Source: Halichondria panicea (taxonomy: Eukaryota > Porifera > Demospongiae > Suberitida > Halichondriidae). From it: a DNA stretch of 64,000 bases. Of this stretch, positions 1 through 12,039 are shown piece by piece; the first letter of the stretch is position 1, and each line of letters opens with the position of its first letter. A program made the translations under genes and the position numbers. The notes beneath the pieces were generated by a model that was not told the DNA's origin, searched no databases, and saw only the letters and a program-made list of their open reading frames with translations. The stretch is taken from positions 5,673,250 to 5,737,249 of the forward strand of contig NC_087390.1 of NCBI RefSeq assembly GCF_963675165.1, read 5' to 3'.

Positions 1-235
1 AATAACAATAACAATCAGTTAGCAGTGGCGGATCCATGCAGGAATGTTGAGAGGGAGGTTCCAAAACAGTAATTATACCAAGGTCATCACTTTTCCTAAG
101 CAATGAGCATGCGCATTAGAGAGCCCTGCCCACGTATGAAATCAGCCTAGTGACTACAGATCACGATCATTCAAGCTGAGTTGATTTCCAGTGTGTTCTT
201 GTGTGGAACCACCGCCACTGGTTAGTAAGTGCAAA

Positions 236-470
236 AGGTACCAACATAAGGTATACTCCCAACATACAGTAATTAAGTGTTAAGGTACCAACATAATAAT
301 TATACTACATAAGGTATTCTCAACACACAGTAATTAAGTGTTAAGGTACCAACATAATAATTATACTACATAAGGTATTCTCAACATACAGTAATTAAGT
401 GTGAAGGTACCAACATAATAATTATACTACATAAGGTATACTCTCAACATACAGTAATTAAGTGTTAAGT
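236..470. repeat. Tandem repeat, about 62-bp unit
   Basis: About three and a half head-to-tail copies of a unit of roughly 62 bp that starts AAGGTACCAACATAATAATT and ends near CAGTAATTAAGTGTT. The first copy is shortened and copies differ by a few bases. No ORF spans it. It looks like a simple minisatellite; nothing else was recognised in bases 1-700. Confidence 0.85.
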
Positions 471-706
471 GCATAACGTTAAATATGAGGAAGTATAAAT
501 GGCACCAGAGAGTCTATAAGTCTAGCTCATTGTTCTTGAATAGACAGGCCTTGTGACAGATCTTGAATAGAACATTATAATAATTGTTACTCATGCCTGG
601 TACTAGTGCAGACTTCTCCCAGGCCACTTGTGCATGAATCACATGAATCGATTAGTGGGTCATCATAGGGCTATATATACATAGGCTGAGCTGTAGCATC
701 GTTGTC

Positions 707-827
707 GGCTGTCTGTAATCAGTGGACTGGACTACTGGACTGGACTGGACTTGTTATGCCAGGTCAAAGTTCAGTCCAGTAGAGTCCAGTCCAGTCCAGT
801 AGTCCAGTCCACTGATTACAGACAGCC
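707..827. repeat. Perfect inverted repeat with 45-bp arms
   Basis: Bases 707-751 are the exact reverse complement of 783-827, separated by a 31-base loop. The inner part of each arm is itself built from GGACT/AGTCC pentamers. Such a structure would form a long hairpin in single-stranded DNA or RNA. It may be a tiny MITE or a palindrome formed during replication; no target-site duplication is obvious. Confidence 0.9.
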
Positions 828-1032
828 ATCATTGTCTGTCAATGTGGAGCTCAAGAGTGCAATGTTGTGAAATCAATAATCATATTCACAGACAATTTGC
901 ACAACTCAAACAATAAACAGCTTTTAAACCACTAATGTATATTTCCAATCAAACAGTTTGACTCAGTGACGCATGGTTAGGTTCTAAATGCATATATGCT
1001 ACGCCTGTACACCATTTTGACCACACATGTGG

Positions 1033-1575
1033 TTATTCGTATAAACTTTCAAGCTCTGTATCAACTCTTTCAACTCGAAGGTGAGGGTAGTTTGTGTTCT
1101 GGTCTGTTGCATTCATTTCTTTAGAGAGATTGTTGATGTTCTTACGCTTTTCGTCTCCTTTACATTTCAATTCGTCTACTCTTTTGACAGTGTGCTCATT
1201 GACAAGCTGAGTTGCATTGTTAGCTCCCTGTGTTTCCAGCTGATGAAACGAATCACAGGAAATCTTAGAAGAGATGTTTTGTCGACTCATGCTGACTTCT
1301 TGCTGTGAAGAAACCTCAGTTGTATTTGGCTGAAGCTTTGCATTATAGACTGCACTCACCACAAATAGCAAAAATATTACTACTGTAGCTATTCCAGCTA
1401 GCCGATTAAAGTGTTGCACCTTGTTAAGAATTCGCTTCATAGTATCCATTGCAAGTCGCTTGAATTGGGATATCTGTTCTGATTCCTTGTCTTCCATTAC
1501 AAGAATGATATGCTGCAGCTCTCCATTGCTAGTGTTCTCCCTAGTCAGCTTAGTGTAGTCAGTAGCTTGAGTCAT
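1033..1575 (-). CDS. Type II single-pass membrane protein, unknown family
   Basis: Unrecognised protein of 180 residues from one exon. The N-terminal 55 or so residues are hydrophilic and contain DYTKL, which fits a YxxPhi sorting motif and resembles a tyrosine signalling motif. Residues about 58-78 form one hydrophobic helix (AGIATVVIFLLFVV). The remainder is polar, with NTT, NIS, NAT and NNLS-type N-glycosylation sites and a Lys/Glu-rich stretch that could be coiled coil. No signal peptide precedes the helix, so a cytoplasmic N terminus with an extracellular stalk is inferred. The start ATG is followed by MTQATDY, shared with the paralogue at 3003-3475. Further 3' exons are not excluded. 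Confidence 0.6.
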   Translation of the reverse strand: MTQATDYTKLTRENTSNGELQHIILVMEDKESEQISQFKRLAMDTMKRILNKVQHFNRLAGIATVVIFLLFVVSAVYNAKLQPNTTEVSSQQEVSMSRQNISSKISCDSFHQLETQGANNATQLVNEHTVKRVDELKCKGDEKRKNINNLSKEMNATDQNTNYPHLRVERVDTELESLYE

Positions 1576-3002
1576 TTTGAGTGACTATCTCGTGTGGTGC
1601 AGGCATGCTGTGGTTTTTGATAATAATTATTATAAGTATATTCAATGGCTGACACAAGCAAAGATTGAGGCTTCATCTATTGGATTCATTGGTAGTCCTA
1701 TTGCATCATGTGACAGGAAATGAAATGCCATACTTAACTCCTAACACACCATAATTTAACCTAGTTCACATGGAAACCTCTAAACATGGATTCATTGCAA
1801 AGCCTCCCCCTTCCATTTATTATAGGTCAATTTTTCCCCCCAAAATAGGAGAAAAATTGGTTTGGAATGAGGCAGAATCTTGTTACGTAACGATTCACGT
1901 TACAAGTACTTCCCTCATTGTCCAAAGTCCAGTTGATACCATCTTCAAAGGAAATGCGGCCTGTGGGTGATCGAGGCTAGTATGTGTAGTACTTTTGTTA
2001 TGAAAAATGAAGGTTTTTTAATGAGCAATTCATTCATTGTCAGTGTACAGCTAAGCTGCATGGTAAAGATCATTAATGGAGCAACTTAAGATTGATGGAG
2101 TATCTTAAAATGTTTCTGCACCTCCTCCTATAATTATAGAATGTTCACTCTAACTCTTGTCTGTGATCAGTTGACATTAGGGTTCGTGTTTTAATTGTTA
2201 GTTGGCATGATGCCGTAACACATCAACCTGGACTAGAAACACAATGCAGATAACATAAACAAGTTAGTATGTACTTCTCGTCTGTGAACTGACAATAGAT
2301 CCACAGACATCGTCGTGTCATGCTTCTGTCTGCAAATCTTTTATCCATAATTCAGTGGTAGGACTCAGAGGCTTGAGCACCCCTCGGCCTGCATGCATGG
2401 CCTCACAGACAACCATGAAACTAATTGATTATCAGCACTGGTCTAGCTAGCTATAACTGCACAGCTCTATATCGTATTCTGTATGCACACTATATACACT
2501 TGTAACGCAATGCTGGCTCTATCCTCAGTCCCAATTCAAGTCAATTTTCTAGAAATACCCCAGCCTGTCTAAATTGCATGGCACAACAACAGACACAAAT
2601 CAGCAATAAATCTGATAAAACAATCAGCAACATCATACCGCATGCGAAAAACGGTACGATAAATGCCGTTACTTCCACATGCGAAAAACGGTATACGGTA
2701 AAACGTACGGTAATAAAACGTTGCACGTTGCTAAAAACAGTACACATGTAAACGTGCGTAGTACGTAAACAGGACGGGAACTTTACTAACTACAATTTAA
2801 TCGTAAAGTTATATATGGTTCCAGTGGCTCACATTTCTATTTGACCTAATATATAGTCATTAAGTCTATGGCCATGAGCATTAGTTTTCTCCTTAAGGTA
2901 GACTTGTTTTTCATCTGTTTCAGTTTGATTTTATTATCATGATAATCAAGACGACTCATCTTTTGCTATAAATGTTTCAATTTCTTTGTTTTAACCATGT
3001 TG
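1576..3002. other. Intergenic, no gene recognised
   Basis: No supported gene. Bases 2640-2720 contain short irregular repeats of GCGAAAAACGGTA. The remainder is AT-rich unique-looking sequence. Confidence 0.5.
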
Positions 3003-3475
3003 TTATTCGTATAAATTTTCGAGCTCTTTATCGACTCTTTCAAATCGTTTGTGAGGGTATTTTGTGTTCTGGTCTGTTCTGTTCACCTCTTTAGAGAGAT
3101 CCTTACGCTTTTCGTCTGTATTAGATTTCAATTCGTCAACTTTTTGACAGTGTGCTCAAGTCGAGTTGCATTGTTAGCTACCTGTGTTTCCAGCTGATGA
3201 AACGAACCAATTCCAGTCTGATTATGGTAGTCATTGAATTTCTCTCTCAAAGCAGCTTCAGTGTGCACTTCACTTGAAGAGACTGCACTTATTACTAACA
3301 CAGTTACTAACACCGTTACTGCAGCTATTCCAGCTATTTTTCTTCGATTATTCTGCACCTTGTTACGTTCAGATTCCTTGTCTTCCATTACAAGAATGAC
3401 ATGCTCCAACTCTCCATTGCTAGTATTCTCCCTATCAGAGAGTGTCAGCTTAGTGTAGTCAGTAGCTTGAGTCAT
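3003..3475 (-). pseudogene. Frameshifted paralogue of the 1033-1575 type II membrane protein
   Basis: The reading frame 3475-3128 (115 residues) begins MTQATDYTKL and shares the GELEHVILVMEDKESE segment and the FHQLETQ..ANNAT segment with the gene at 1033-1575. A hydrophobic helix lies at about residues 47-64. Relative to the paralogue one base is missing just after HTVKK, giving a stop two codons later; the paralogous C-terminal part (ending LENLYE) is still readable in the next frame down to 3003. Residues between the tyrosine motif and the helix are also shorter. It could still make a truncated protein, so calling it a pseudogene is a judgement. Confidence 0.6.
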
Positions 3476-3854
3476 TTTGAGAGGTTGTCACAGCTTAATA
3501 TTCTGCTAGTCAATCATCACATTTATCAATGCAAATACACTGCATGTTATAGCTTATAAAGTGGTTGGATATTCCCCTTAAATTTACCTGAGTGTATTCA
3601 ACGGCTGAAACAGGCAAAAATTATTGTGTGGTACTTGTGTTATGTAAGACAATGACTTGACAAGACAAATTCATTGTGTAGACAATCATGTGTTATGCCC
3701 AATTTGAGCTATGTTGGTAAAGGTCATTAATAGAGAAAATGAATTTAAGGATCATTAATGGCTATGGATGAGTAACTTAATTAACTGCAGTTTTAGTGAG
3801 ATGCCTTTTCTGGTTTAAAATTTTAGTTCCAGTCAGTTTAAATTACATAACTCA
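3476..3854. other. Intergenic spacer
   Basis: AT-rich spacer between the small type II gene and the 3' end of NLL1. No conserved element recognised. Confidence 0.4.
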
Positions 3855-5964
3855 TCAACGAGGACTAGAAGTTGGCTGTATACTGCTCAGTTTCTGTGCA
3901 TCGTCATACACAGGTACTAGGTGTCTCATAGTCTGATATTGCAGGGGCCAGTTCATAAGATACGTCCTCGAAATCTGCATCTCCATAAATTGGATTGACG
4001 AATTCTGCATCGTTGAGTGATTCCTGGCTGCCATATATTGGGTTGTCAAACTCAGCTGTTTCTGAAGTGATTGTATTTGTTCTGTTAGTCCTGTTCTCAG
4101 GAATCCATACACTGGGTTGTCTCCAGGTATGTAGGAAATGGTGTCTCCTGTGGAAACAACAGAATGAATGTATTAGCAAATATCCTTTCATGAGCTACTG
4201 AAACATGTTTACTCACCATTCTCAGGTATCTTTGTAAAGAAAGTAAACAGTGTGTGTAGCTACTTCCATGTTAGGTGGACAAACAGCTTACCTTGCGAGT
4301 GAGTGTCTTGAATGGTCTTCCCCTGAACTCTCCTCCGCACACACACCACCACGACCACTATTGGGAGCAGGAGTATCAGCATCAGCACTAGGAGACATCC
4401 CACCATTCCTCCTATCAGATTCCATGGAGCACCACTCAATGCTGCAGGAGGTATATATACAGAGTACATAATTATATAATCAGTTAGAATACCTGCGGAC
4501 AGTGTAGTGTTGCACATCTCTCCAGTGAAGTCAGACTCACATTCACAACTGAACGAGTTGACACCATCCACACACACACCATTTCCACTGCAGTTCCTAT
4601 TCACACAATCATTAATGTTGGTCTCACAATCAGCACCAGTGTAGCCAGGTTCACAGTCACATAGGAACATGTTTACCATGTCAACACAACCACCATTTCC
4701 ACTACAGTTTATTCCATCACATTCATCAATGTCAGTCTGGCAAATAGTATCAGTGTAACCAGGGAAACAATCACAATCAAAGCCGTTAACTCTGTCAGTA
4801 CAGTTGCCTTGTCCACTGCAGTTTACGTTCACACAATCATCAATGTCAATCTCACATCTCTGTCCAGTGTACCCAGGATCACATGAGCAGGTGAAGGAGG
4901 CTATTCCATGAGAGCAGTTACCGTGGCCACTGCACATCCTCTCTATTAGCAAGCACTCATCAATACCATCCTCACAATCAGCACCATTATAACCAGCATT
5001 GCAGACACAGGTGTAAGAGTTGACCTCATCCATACAGACACCATTTCCACTGCAGTTCTGCCCCTCACAATCATCAATGTCCTCACAATCAGCACCAGTA
5101 TAGCCAGCATTGCATACACAAGTGTAGGAATTAAGGCCATTTGTACACGTTCCTCTCCCATTGCAATTTCTGTTGATACAAAAGTTTTGGCGCTCACAGT
5201 TGTCACCGATATAGGGAGGGATACAGTTGCAAGTGAAACTAGTAAGTCCATTCACACATGTTTCTCGTTCACTGCATGTGACAGCATTGGACTCACAGTG
5301 ATTGAAGATATCACAACTTCTTCCAATGTAGAATGGAGCACATAACACAGTAGCACTCAGAGTGATAGAAGGCCCGATAGTTGATGACCTAAATAATGGG
5401 ATTGTTATTCCCACTGAAAGACTCAGAATGTCAAATCGATACTTTACAATAACATCATCTGATGTATAGCTATCAGAATCAACCACTGGTATATAAAGCT
5501 GAGCTCCCTGCAACAACAAAAGACAGTAAATTGAAATGCAATAAAGTCATTACCTCCCAGGCTGTCGATATTCCAGTCAGATTGAATGGATTAGGGAGTC
5601 CAAAAACATTAAGTTGTGAGAAGTCAATTTCTGCCCCATCCCTGATAATACTACTGACTAGAGTAAATCCAGGAGCAGTATTGGGACACACTTCAGCAGT
5701 ACTGGCACGTGGCAACAGGCAGTAGGTGAAGAAGGTGTCACAGTTACTGATTGGATCACAAGATAGACCGTCAGAGTGTATGTTGGATGGATTACTGTAG
5801 GAGACCATCTCCACTTGTAGCACATAGTCTGCAGACACCAGTACACTGAGCTGCAAGCATTGTGACTCTCAACTGCAGCTACTGACTATTATACCACTCA
5901 CCTTCCCCAGCCATAGACACAGGCAGCTCATACACAATACAAGGACACTCATTCTCAGCAGCAT
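3855..5964 (-). CDS. NLL1: Notch-ligand-like EGF receptor, type A, 7 EGF repeats, tail frameshifted
   Basis: Exons 5964-5902, 5850-5554, 5507-4493, 4441-4292, 4147-3855, all with GT-AG introns. Exon 1 is a signal peptide (MLLRMSVLVLC...LGK). Exon 2 and the start of exon 3 form an MNNL/C2-like module: CDTFFTYCLL matches the Notch-ligand CxxFFxxCL signature, followed by FGLPNPFNLTG and a C2-like strand GAQLYIPVVDSD. VLCAPFYIGRSC resembles the first half of a DSL domain. Seven EGF repeats follow, most with the calcium-binding DIDDC/DIDEC start and CxDxxNSYxC. Exon 4 holds the helix (LLVLMLILLLPIVVVVV). In exon 5 one base is missing in the codons for VYGIP, so the tail leaves the NPxY frame after the first NPVY and runs in another open frame to 3855; the ancestral frame would stop at 3904. 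Ectodomain intact; tail function doubtful. Confidence 0.85.
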
Positions 5965-6950
5965 GCAGTAGTTCAACGTAGCTGGGCTAGTGTCTATCTT
6001 GCTTGAGATGTTAAGCAGTTAACAGCTATATTTGTGATGTGATGTGATGATCCGATTCACATGCATCCTGCTAGCATTCTATGCTTATTGTTTGATCTCA
6101 CAAGATATAGAGAAGGAAAGACACTCAAAACAAACTTGTGTCTTCACAGGATGTTCATTCATGTAGCCAGCACATTCATTGATAGCCATAGCTACATGAC
6201 CATTGCATAGTCTCCCACATCACTTAAACTACAAGCAAACACTTGTCACTGAGCTATCAAGAGGTACCAACCTATAAGCTAGATTTAGATCTACGCATTG
6301 TGTTAGAGACAAAAATATGGACCCCAGAGTCTCCCATGAAGCCACTTAAATTACAAGCAATGAGATGAGATAACAAAAGCAGTTGTCATGACATCACAAG
6401 ATGAATTAACACAATACAGATTCGTAATAATAAACACAAGCACTTTTACACACTTACACTAGCTAGTGTCCAGTTAACCGGTTACTAAAGCCATATGATT
6501 CGTCGAGTGTTCCCTAGTAATAGTTACAATGCTATTATCACCATCGGTCAAATTCTCTCGAGTGATATAAACCCTAATTACTATAAAGACTGTATTCCAT
6601 AATTATGTTCTCTACTACATTTTTTGAAATCAGATCATTTTCGTGGAATTGCGATTTTTTTTTAAAGCTTGCAGATTACCTCTCAGGCTTTACTTCTCTT
6701 ACCTAGACAATTCCACCATCTTTAAATTGTCACAATACGTTACCTCGTGGTCACTATAATCATCAGGATGTAGTCAAGCATTACAGTATAACAATGTATA
6801 CTGCTGATTGGAAGGATGTGCACAATTACCATTACAAGCTTCTCACTTGCGTATGACTACACAGAGCTAACAAGATTGATGTAATGGGAAAACTGATCGG
6901 ATCAGTGAAAACTAAGCTCACCAAATAAAAGAATTGTGCACAAATAAAAG
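5965..6950. repeat. 1-kb upstream spacer, near-identical to 8817-9807
   Basis: Upstream region of NLL1 that is almost base-for-base repeated upstream of NLL2. It contains a segment (about 6380-6545) that recurs upstream of NLL4, NLL6 and NLL10, including CAGTTGTCATGACATCACAAG and CCGGTTACTAAAG, so it may be regulatory. Close to the start codon, GTTAACAGCTAT at 6018-6029 is also shared by most NLL genes. No ORF of note. Confidence 0.7.
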
Positions 6951-8816
6951 TCATTGCCTCATGATGACATCATCATAGACATCACTTGTCTGTCCCAGTT
7001 CATCCTCACGCTCGGCAACGGTTGCATAGCTAACATTTACATTTATCATGAGTTTATCATCCTTTTCATCCACACTCTCATACACTGGTGGGAGGGGCTC
7101 CAACACATTACACAGTGAGTAGTCATATTCTAGCTCATGTAGAGGTAGGCCAGTAGCGAGGGTGTTGGTTTGAGTGTTCATCTCACACACACCATACACC
7201 ACGTTGTTCTGACATGGTATGTCATTGTTGGCTGTTCCCCCTCCTCTAACTGCACCTCCATCAACTGTATGGAGAGCATCAAGTTATTGTACACACACAC
7301 TGAGATTGACCTACCATTACATTTAGACGACTCTTGCTTGTTCTTGACGATAATCACTATGACAATAACTATGACTACAATTATTACAATCCCTACCAGC
7401 CCCCCCCCGACCACTCCACCTGCTACAGTAGCTGTTGTATTATCTGATCTCATCTTTGCTGTACAGAAAGCAAAGAATTGTACAGCATATATTCTCAATG
7501 AATCTAAATAAGCTGTTTAATGTGGCAGAGAAGTTAGTGTTTACCTTGTGTCTCCACACTGCACATCTCTCCAGTGAAGCCAGACACACATTCACAACTA
7601 AACGAGTTGACACCATCCACACACACACCATTTCCACTGCAGTTCCTATTCACACAATCATCAATGTTGGTCTCACAATCAGCACCAGTGTAGCCAGGTT
7701 CACAGTCACATAGGAACATGTTCACCATGTCAACACAACCACCATTTCCACTACAGTTTATTGCATCACAATCATCAATGTCAGTCTCACAATCAGCACC
7801 AGTGTAGCCAGGATCACATGAGCAGGTGAAGGAGGCTATTCCATGAGAGCAGTTACCATGGCCACTGCATACCCTCTCCATTAGAAAGCACTCATCAATA
7901 TCATCCTCACAATCAGCACCAGTATAGCCAGCATTGCAGACACAGGTGTAAGAGTTGACCTCATCCATACACAAACCATTTCCACTGCATCTCTGCCCCT
8001 CACAATCATCAATATCCACCTCACAATCAGCACCAGTATAGCCAGCATTGCAGACACAGGTGTAAGAATCAAGGCCGTTTGTACACGTTCCTCGTTCACT
8101 GCATGTGACAGCATTGGAATCACAGTGATTGAAGATGTCACAACTGCTTCCAATGTAAAATGAAGCACATAACACAGTAGCACTCAGAGTGATAGCAGGC
8201 TCGGTACTAGAAAATAGCCTTGTCAATTCCACTGAGAGACTGAGATCAAATCGATACCTTACAATAAGATCATCTGGTGAACTGCCATCAAAGTCAAACA
8301 CTTGTATATAAAACTGAGCTCCCTGCAATAACAAAATTAGGGCAGTAAATTGAAATGCAATAAAGACAGTGATCACAGTACCTCCCAGGTTGTCGATATT
8401 CCAGTTAGATTGAATGGATTAGAGAGTCCAAATACATTAAGTTGTGAGAAGTCAATGTCTGCCCCATTCCTGATAACGTTACTGACTAGAGTAAATCCAG
8501 GAGCAGTATTGGGACACACTTCAGCAGAACTGGCACGTGGCAACAGACAGTAGATGAAGTAGGTGTCACAGTGGTCCCCTCCGCTACATTCTTCACGATT
8601 TATTGAATCACAGCATCGGCCATCAGAGCGTGTGTTGGATGGATTACTGTAGGAGAGCATCTCCACTTGCACCATATAGTCTGCAGACACCAGTACACTG
8701 AGCTGCAAGCATTGGGACTCTCAACTGCAGCTACTGACTATTATACCACTCACCTTCCCCAGCCATAGACACAGGCAGCTCATACACAATACAAGGACAC
8801 TCATTCTCAGCAGCAT
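6951..8816 (-). CDS. NLL2: Notch-ligand-like EGF receptor, type B (ITIM-like tail), 5 EGF repeats
   Basis: Exons 8816-8754, 8702-8382, 8322-7545, 7458-7315, 7249-6951; phases agree and the frame is open throughout (about 534 residues). Signal peptide, MNNL/C2-like module with CDTYFIYCLL, degenerate DSL (CASFYIGSSC), then five EGF repeats, four of them calcium-binding. EGF 1 has CSERGTC, matching the O-fucose consensus CxxxxTC. Exon 4 encodes a Gly-rich start and a long Val/Ile helix, then KNKQESSK. Its glycine run is coded by nine consecutive G bases. Exon 5 is the type B tail: VVYGV, EYDYSL, PPVYESV, the ITIM-like VSYATV and SDVYDDV, ending IMRQ. It lacks NPxY and the -TCV end of type A. The intact member of a very recent duplicate pair with NLL3. 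Confidence 0.88.
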
Positions 8817-9807
8817 GCAGTAGTTCAACGTAGCTGGGCTAGTGTCTATCTTGCTTGAGATGTTAAGCAGTTAACAGCTATATTTGTGATGTGATGTGAT
8901 GATATCCGATTCACATGCATCCTGCTAGCATTCTATGCTTATTGTTTGATCTCACAAGATATAGAGAAGGAAAGACACTCAAAACAAACTTGTGTCTTCA
9001 CAGGATGTTCATTCATGTAGCCAGCACATTCATTGATAGCCATAGCTACATGACCATTGCATAGTCTCCCACATCACTTAAACTACAAGCAAACACTTGT
9101 CACTTAGGCTATCAAGAGGTATACCAACCTATAAGCTAGATTTAGATCTACGCATTGTGTTAGAGACAAGAATATGGACCCCAGAGTCTCCCATGAAGCC
9201 ACTTAAATTACAAGCAATGAGATGAGATAACAAAAGCAGTTGTCATGACATCACAAGATGAATCAACACAATACAGATTCGTAATAATAAACACAAGCAC
9301 TTTTACACACTTACACTAGCTAGTGTCCAGTTAACCGGTTACTAAAGCCATATGATTCGTCGAGTGTTCCCTAGTAATAGTTACAATGCTATTATCACCA
9401 TCGGTCAAATTCTCTCGAGTGATATAAACCCTAATTACTATAAAGACTGTATTCCATAATTATGTTCTCTACTACATTTTTTGAAATCAGATCATTTTCG
9501 TGGAATTGCGATTTTTTTTTAAAGCTTGCAGATTACCTCTCAGGCTTTACTTCTCTTACCTAGACAATTCCGCCATCTTTAAATTGTCACAATACGTTAC
9601 CTCGTGGTCACTATAATCATCAGGATGTAGTCAAGCATTACAGTATAACAATGTATACTGCTGATTGGAAGGATGTGCACAATTACCATTACAAGCTTCT
9701 CACTTGCGTATGACTACACAGAGCTAACAAGATTGATGTAATGGGAAAACTGATCGGATCAGTGAAAACTAAGCTCACCAAATAAAAGAATTGTGCACAA
9801 ATAAAAG
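8817..9807. repeat. Second copy of the 1-kb upstream spacer
   Basis: Matches 5965-6950 with only scattered differences (for example a 2-base insertion near 8906 and isolated substitutions). Together with NLL2/NLL3 it defines a tandem duplication of about 2.86 kb. Confidence 0.9.
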
Positions 9808-11672
9808 TCATTGCCTCATGATGACATCATCATAGACATCACTTGTCTGTCCCAGTTCATCCTCACGCTCGGCAACGGTTGCATAGCTAACATTTACATT
9901 TATCATGAGTTTATCATCCTTTTCATCCACACTCTCATACACTGGTGGGAGGGGCTCCAACACATTACACAGTGAGTAGTCATATTCTAGCTCATGTAGA
10001 GGTAGGCCAGTAGCGAGGGTGTTGGTTTGAGTGTTCATCTCACACACACCATACACCACGTTGTTCTGACATGGTATGTCATTGTTGGCTGTTCCCCCTC
10101 CTCTAACTGCACCTCCATCAACTGTATGGAGAGCATCAAGTTATTGTACACACACACTGAGATTGACCTACCATTACATTTAGACGACTCTTGCTTGTTC
10201 TTGACGATAATCACTATGACAATAACTATGACTACAATTATTACAATCCCTACCAGCCCCCCCCGACCACTCCACCTGCTACAGTAGCTGTTGTATTATC
10301 TGATCTCATCTTTGCTGTACAGAAAGCAAAGAATTGTACAGCATATATTCTCAATGAATCTAAATAAGCTGTTTAATGTGGCAGAGAAGTTAGTGTTTAC
10401 CTTGTGTCTCCACACTGCACATCTCTCCAGTGAAGCCAGACACACATTCACAACTAAACGAGTTGACACCATCCACACACACACCATTTCCACTGCAGTT
10501 CCTATTCACACAATCATCAATGTTGGTCTCACAATCAGCACCAGTGTAGCCAGGTTCACAGTCACATAGGAACATGTTCACCATGTCAACACAACCACCA
10601 TTTCCACTACAGTTTATTGCATCACAATCATCAATGTCAGTCTCACAATCAGCACCAGTGTAGCCAGGATCACATGAGCAGGTGAAGGAGGCTATTCCAT
10701 GAGAGCAGTTACCATGGCCACTGCATACCCTCTCCATTAGAAAGCACTCATCAATATCATCCTCACAATCAGCACCAGTATAGCCAGCATTGCAGACACA
10801 GGTGTAAGAGTTGACCTCATCCATACACAAACCATTTCCACTGCATCTCTGCCCCTCACAATCATCAATATCCACCTCACAATCAGCACCAGTATAGCCA
10901 GCATTGCAGACACAGGTGTAAGAATCAAGGCCGTTTGTACACGTTCCTCGTTCACTGCATGTGACAGCATTGGAATCACAGTGATTGAAGATGTCACAAC
11001 TGCTTCCAATGTAAAATGAAGCACATAACACAGTAGCACTCAGAGTGATAGCAGGCTCGGTACTAGAAAATAGCCTTGTCAATTCCACTGAGAGACTGAG
11101 ATCAAATCGATACCTTACAATAAGATCATCTGGTGAACTGCCATCAAAGTCAAACACTTGTATATAAAACTGAGCTCCCTGCAATAACAAAATTAGGGCA
11201 GTAAATTGAAATGCAATAAAGACAGTGATCACAGTACCTCCCAGGTTGTCGATATTCCAGTTAGATTGAATGGATTAGAGAGTCCAAATACATTAAGTTG
11301 TGAGAAGTCAATGTCTGCCCCATTCCTGATAACGTTACTGACTAGAGTAAATCCAGGAGCAGTATTGGGACACACTTCAGCAGAACTGACACGTGGCAAC
11401 AGACAGTAGATGAAGTAGGTGTCACAGTGGTCCCCTCCGCTACATTCTTCACGATTTATTGAATCACAGCATCGGCCATCAGAGCGTGTGTTGGATGGAT
11501 TACTGTAGGAGAGCATCTCCACTTGCACCATATAGTCTGCAGACACCAGTACACTGAGCTGCAAGCATTGGGACTCTCAACTGCAGCTACTGACTATTAT
11601 ACCACTCACCTTCCCCAGCCATAGACACAGGCAGCTCATACACAATACAAGGACACTCATTCTCAGCACCAT
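9808..11672 (-). pseudogene. NLL3: near-identical copy of NLL2 with a frameshift in the membrane exon
   Basis: Exons 11672-11610, 11558-11238, 11178-10401, 10314-10172, 10106-9808. The ectodomain is almost identical to NLL2 (one Ala to Val seen near 11389) with the same five EGF repeats, and the type B tail is intact in sequence. The homopolymer in exon 4 has eight C (plus strand, around 10257-10264) where NLL2 has nine. That shifts the frame inside VVGGG and gives a stop at once, so the spliced product would lack the helix and tail. The result could be a soluble ectodomain, an mRNA removed by decay, or an artefact of homopolymer sequencing or assembly. Exon 1 starts CACCATG on the coding strand side (MVLRM) and differs from NLL2 upstream of the duplication limit. 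Confidence 0.8.
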
Positions 11673-12039
11673 GCAGTAGTTCAATAGCTAGCCACTATCT
11701 TGTTTGAGATGATAACAGCTATCTTGAGAGATGTGGATCTATATATATAGCTAGTTCTGAACCCACACATCCTGTTACTTTCATTTTATCACATGATGCA
11801 TAATAGTGCTTGCAACCCCACAAGGAGGGAAGTCACTCAAAGATATCAATATAATTATGTCTTCATATACAGAACATGACCAGCAGCCATTCATTCCATG
11901 ATAGACTATAGGCCCTAGCTACACGACCATATAGTCCCCACACAACTTAAACTACGAGTTAGCAGATATCAAGAGCAACCTATATAATTATAGTAATTGT
12001 TTTAGTGGAAAAAATTAATTTATATATGTTAAAATTAAG
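11673..12039. other. Short spacer between NLL genes
   Basis: About 370 bp. Similar spacers separate NLL8 from NLL9 and several NLL genes from the solitary B tails, sharing TGATGCATAATAGTGCTTGC and CACTCAAAGATATCA. No gene. Confidence 0.6.

Noticed and set aside
1081-1308. Plus-strand ORF over the 1033-1575 gene
   Set aside because: Antisense shadow of the conserved type II protein frame.
4946-5251. Minus-strand ORFs rich in LVLIVR and MLAI motifs over EGF exons (also 7881, 10737, 27864, 44494, 51258)
   Set aside because: Out-of-frame shadows of the EGF exon; cysteine spacing is only meaningful in the other frame.
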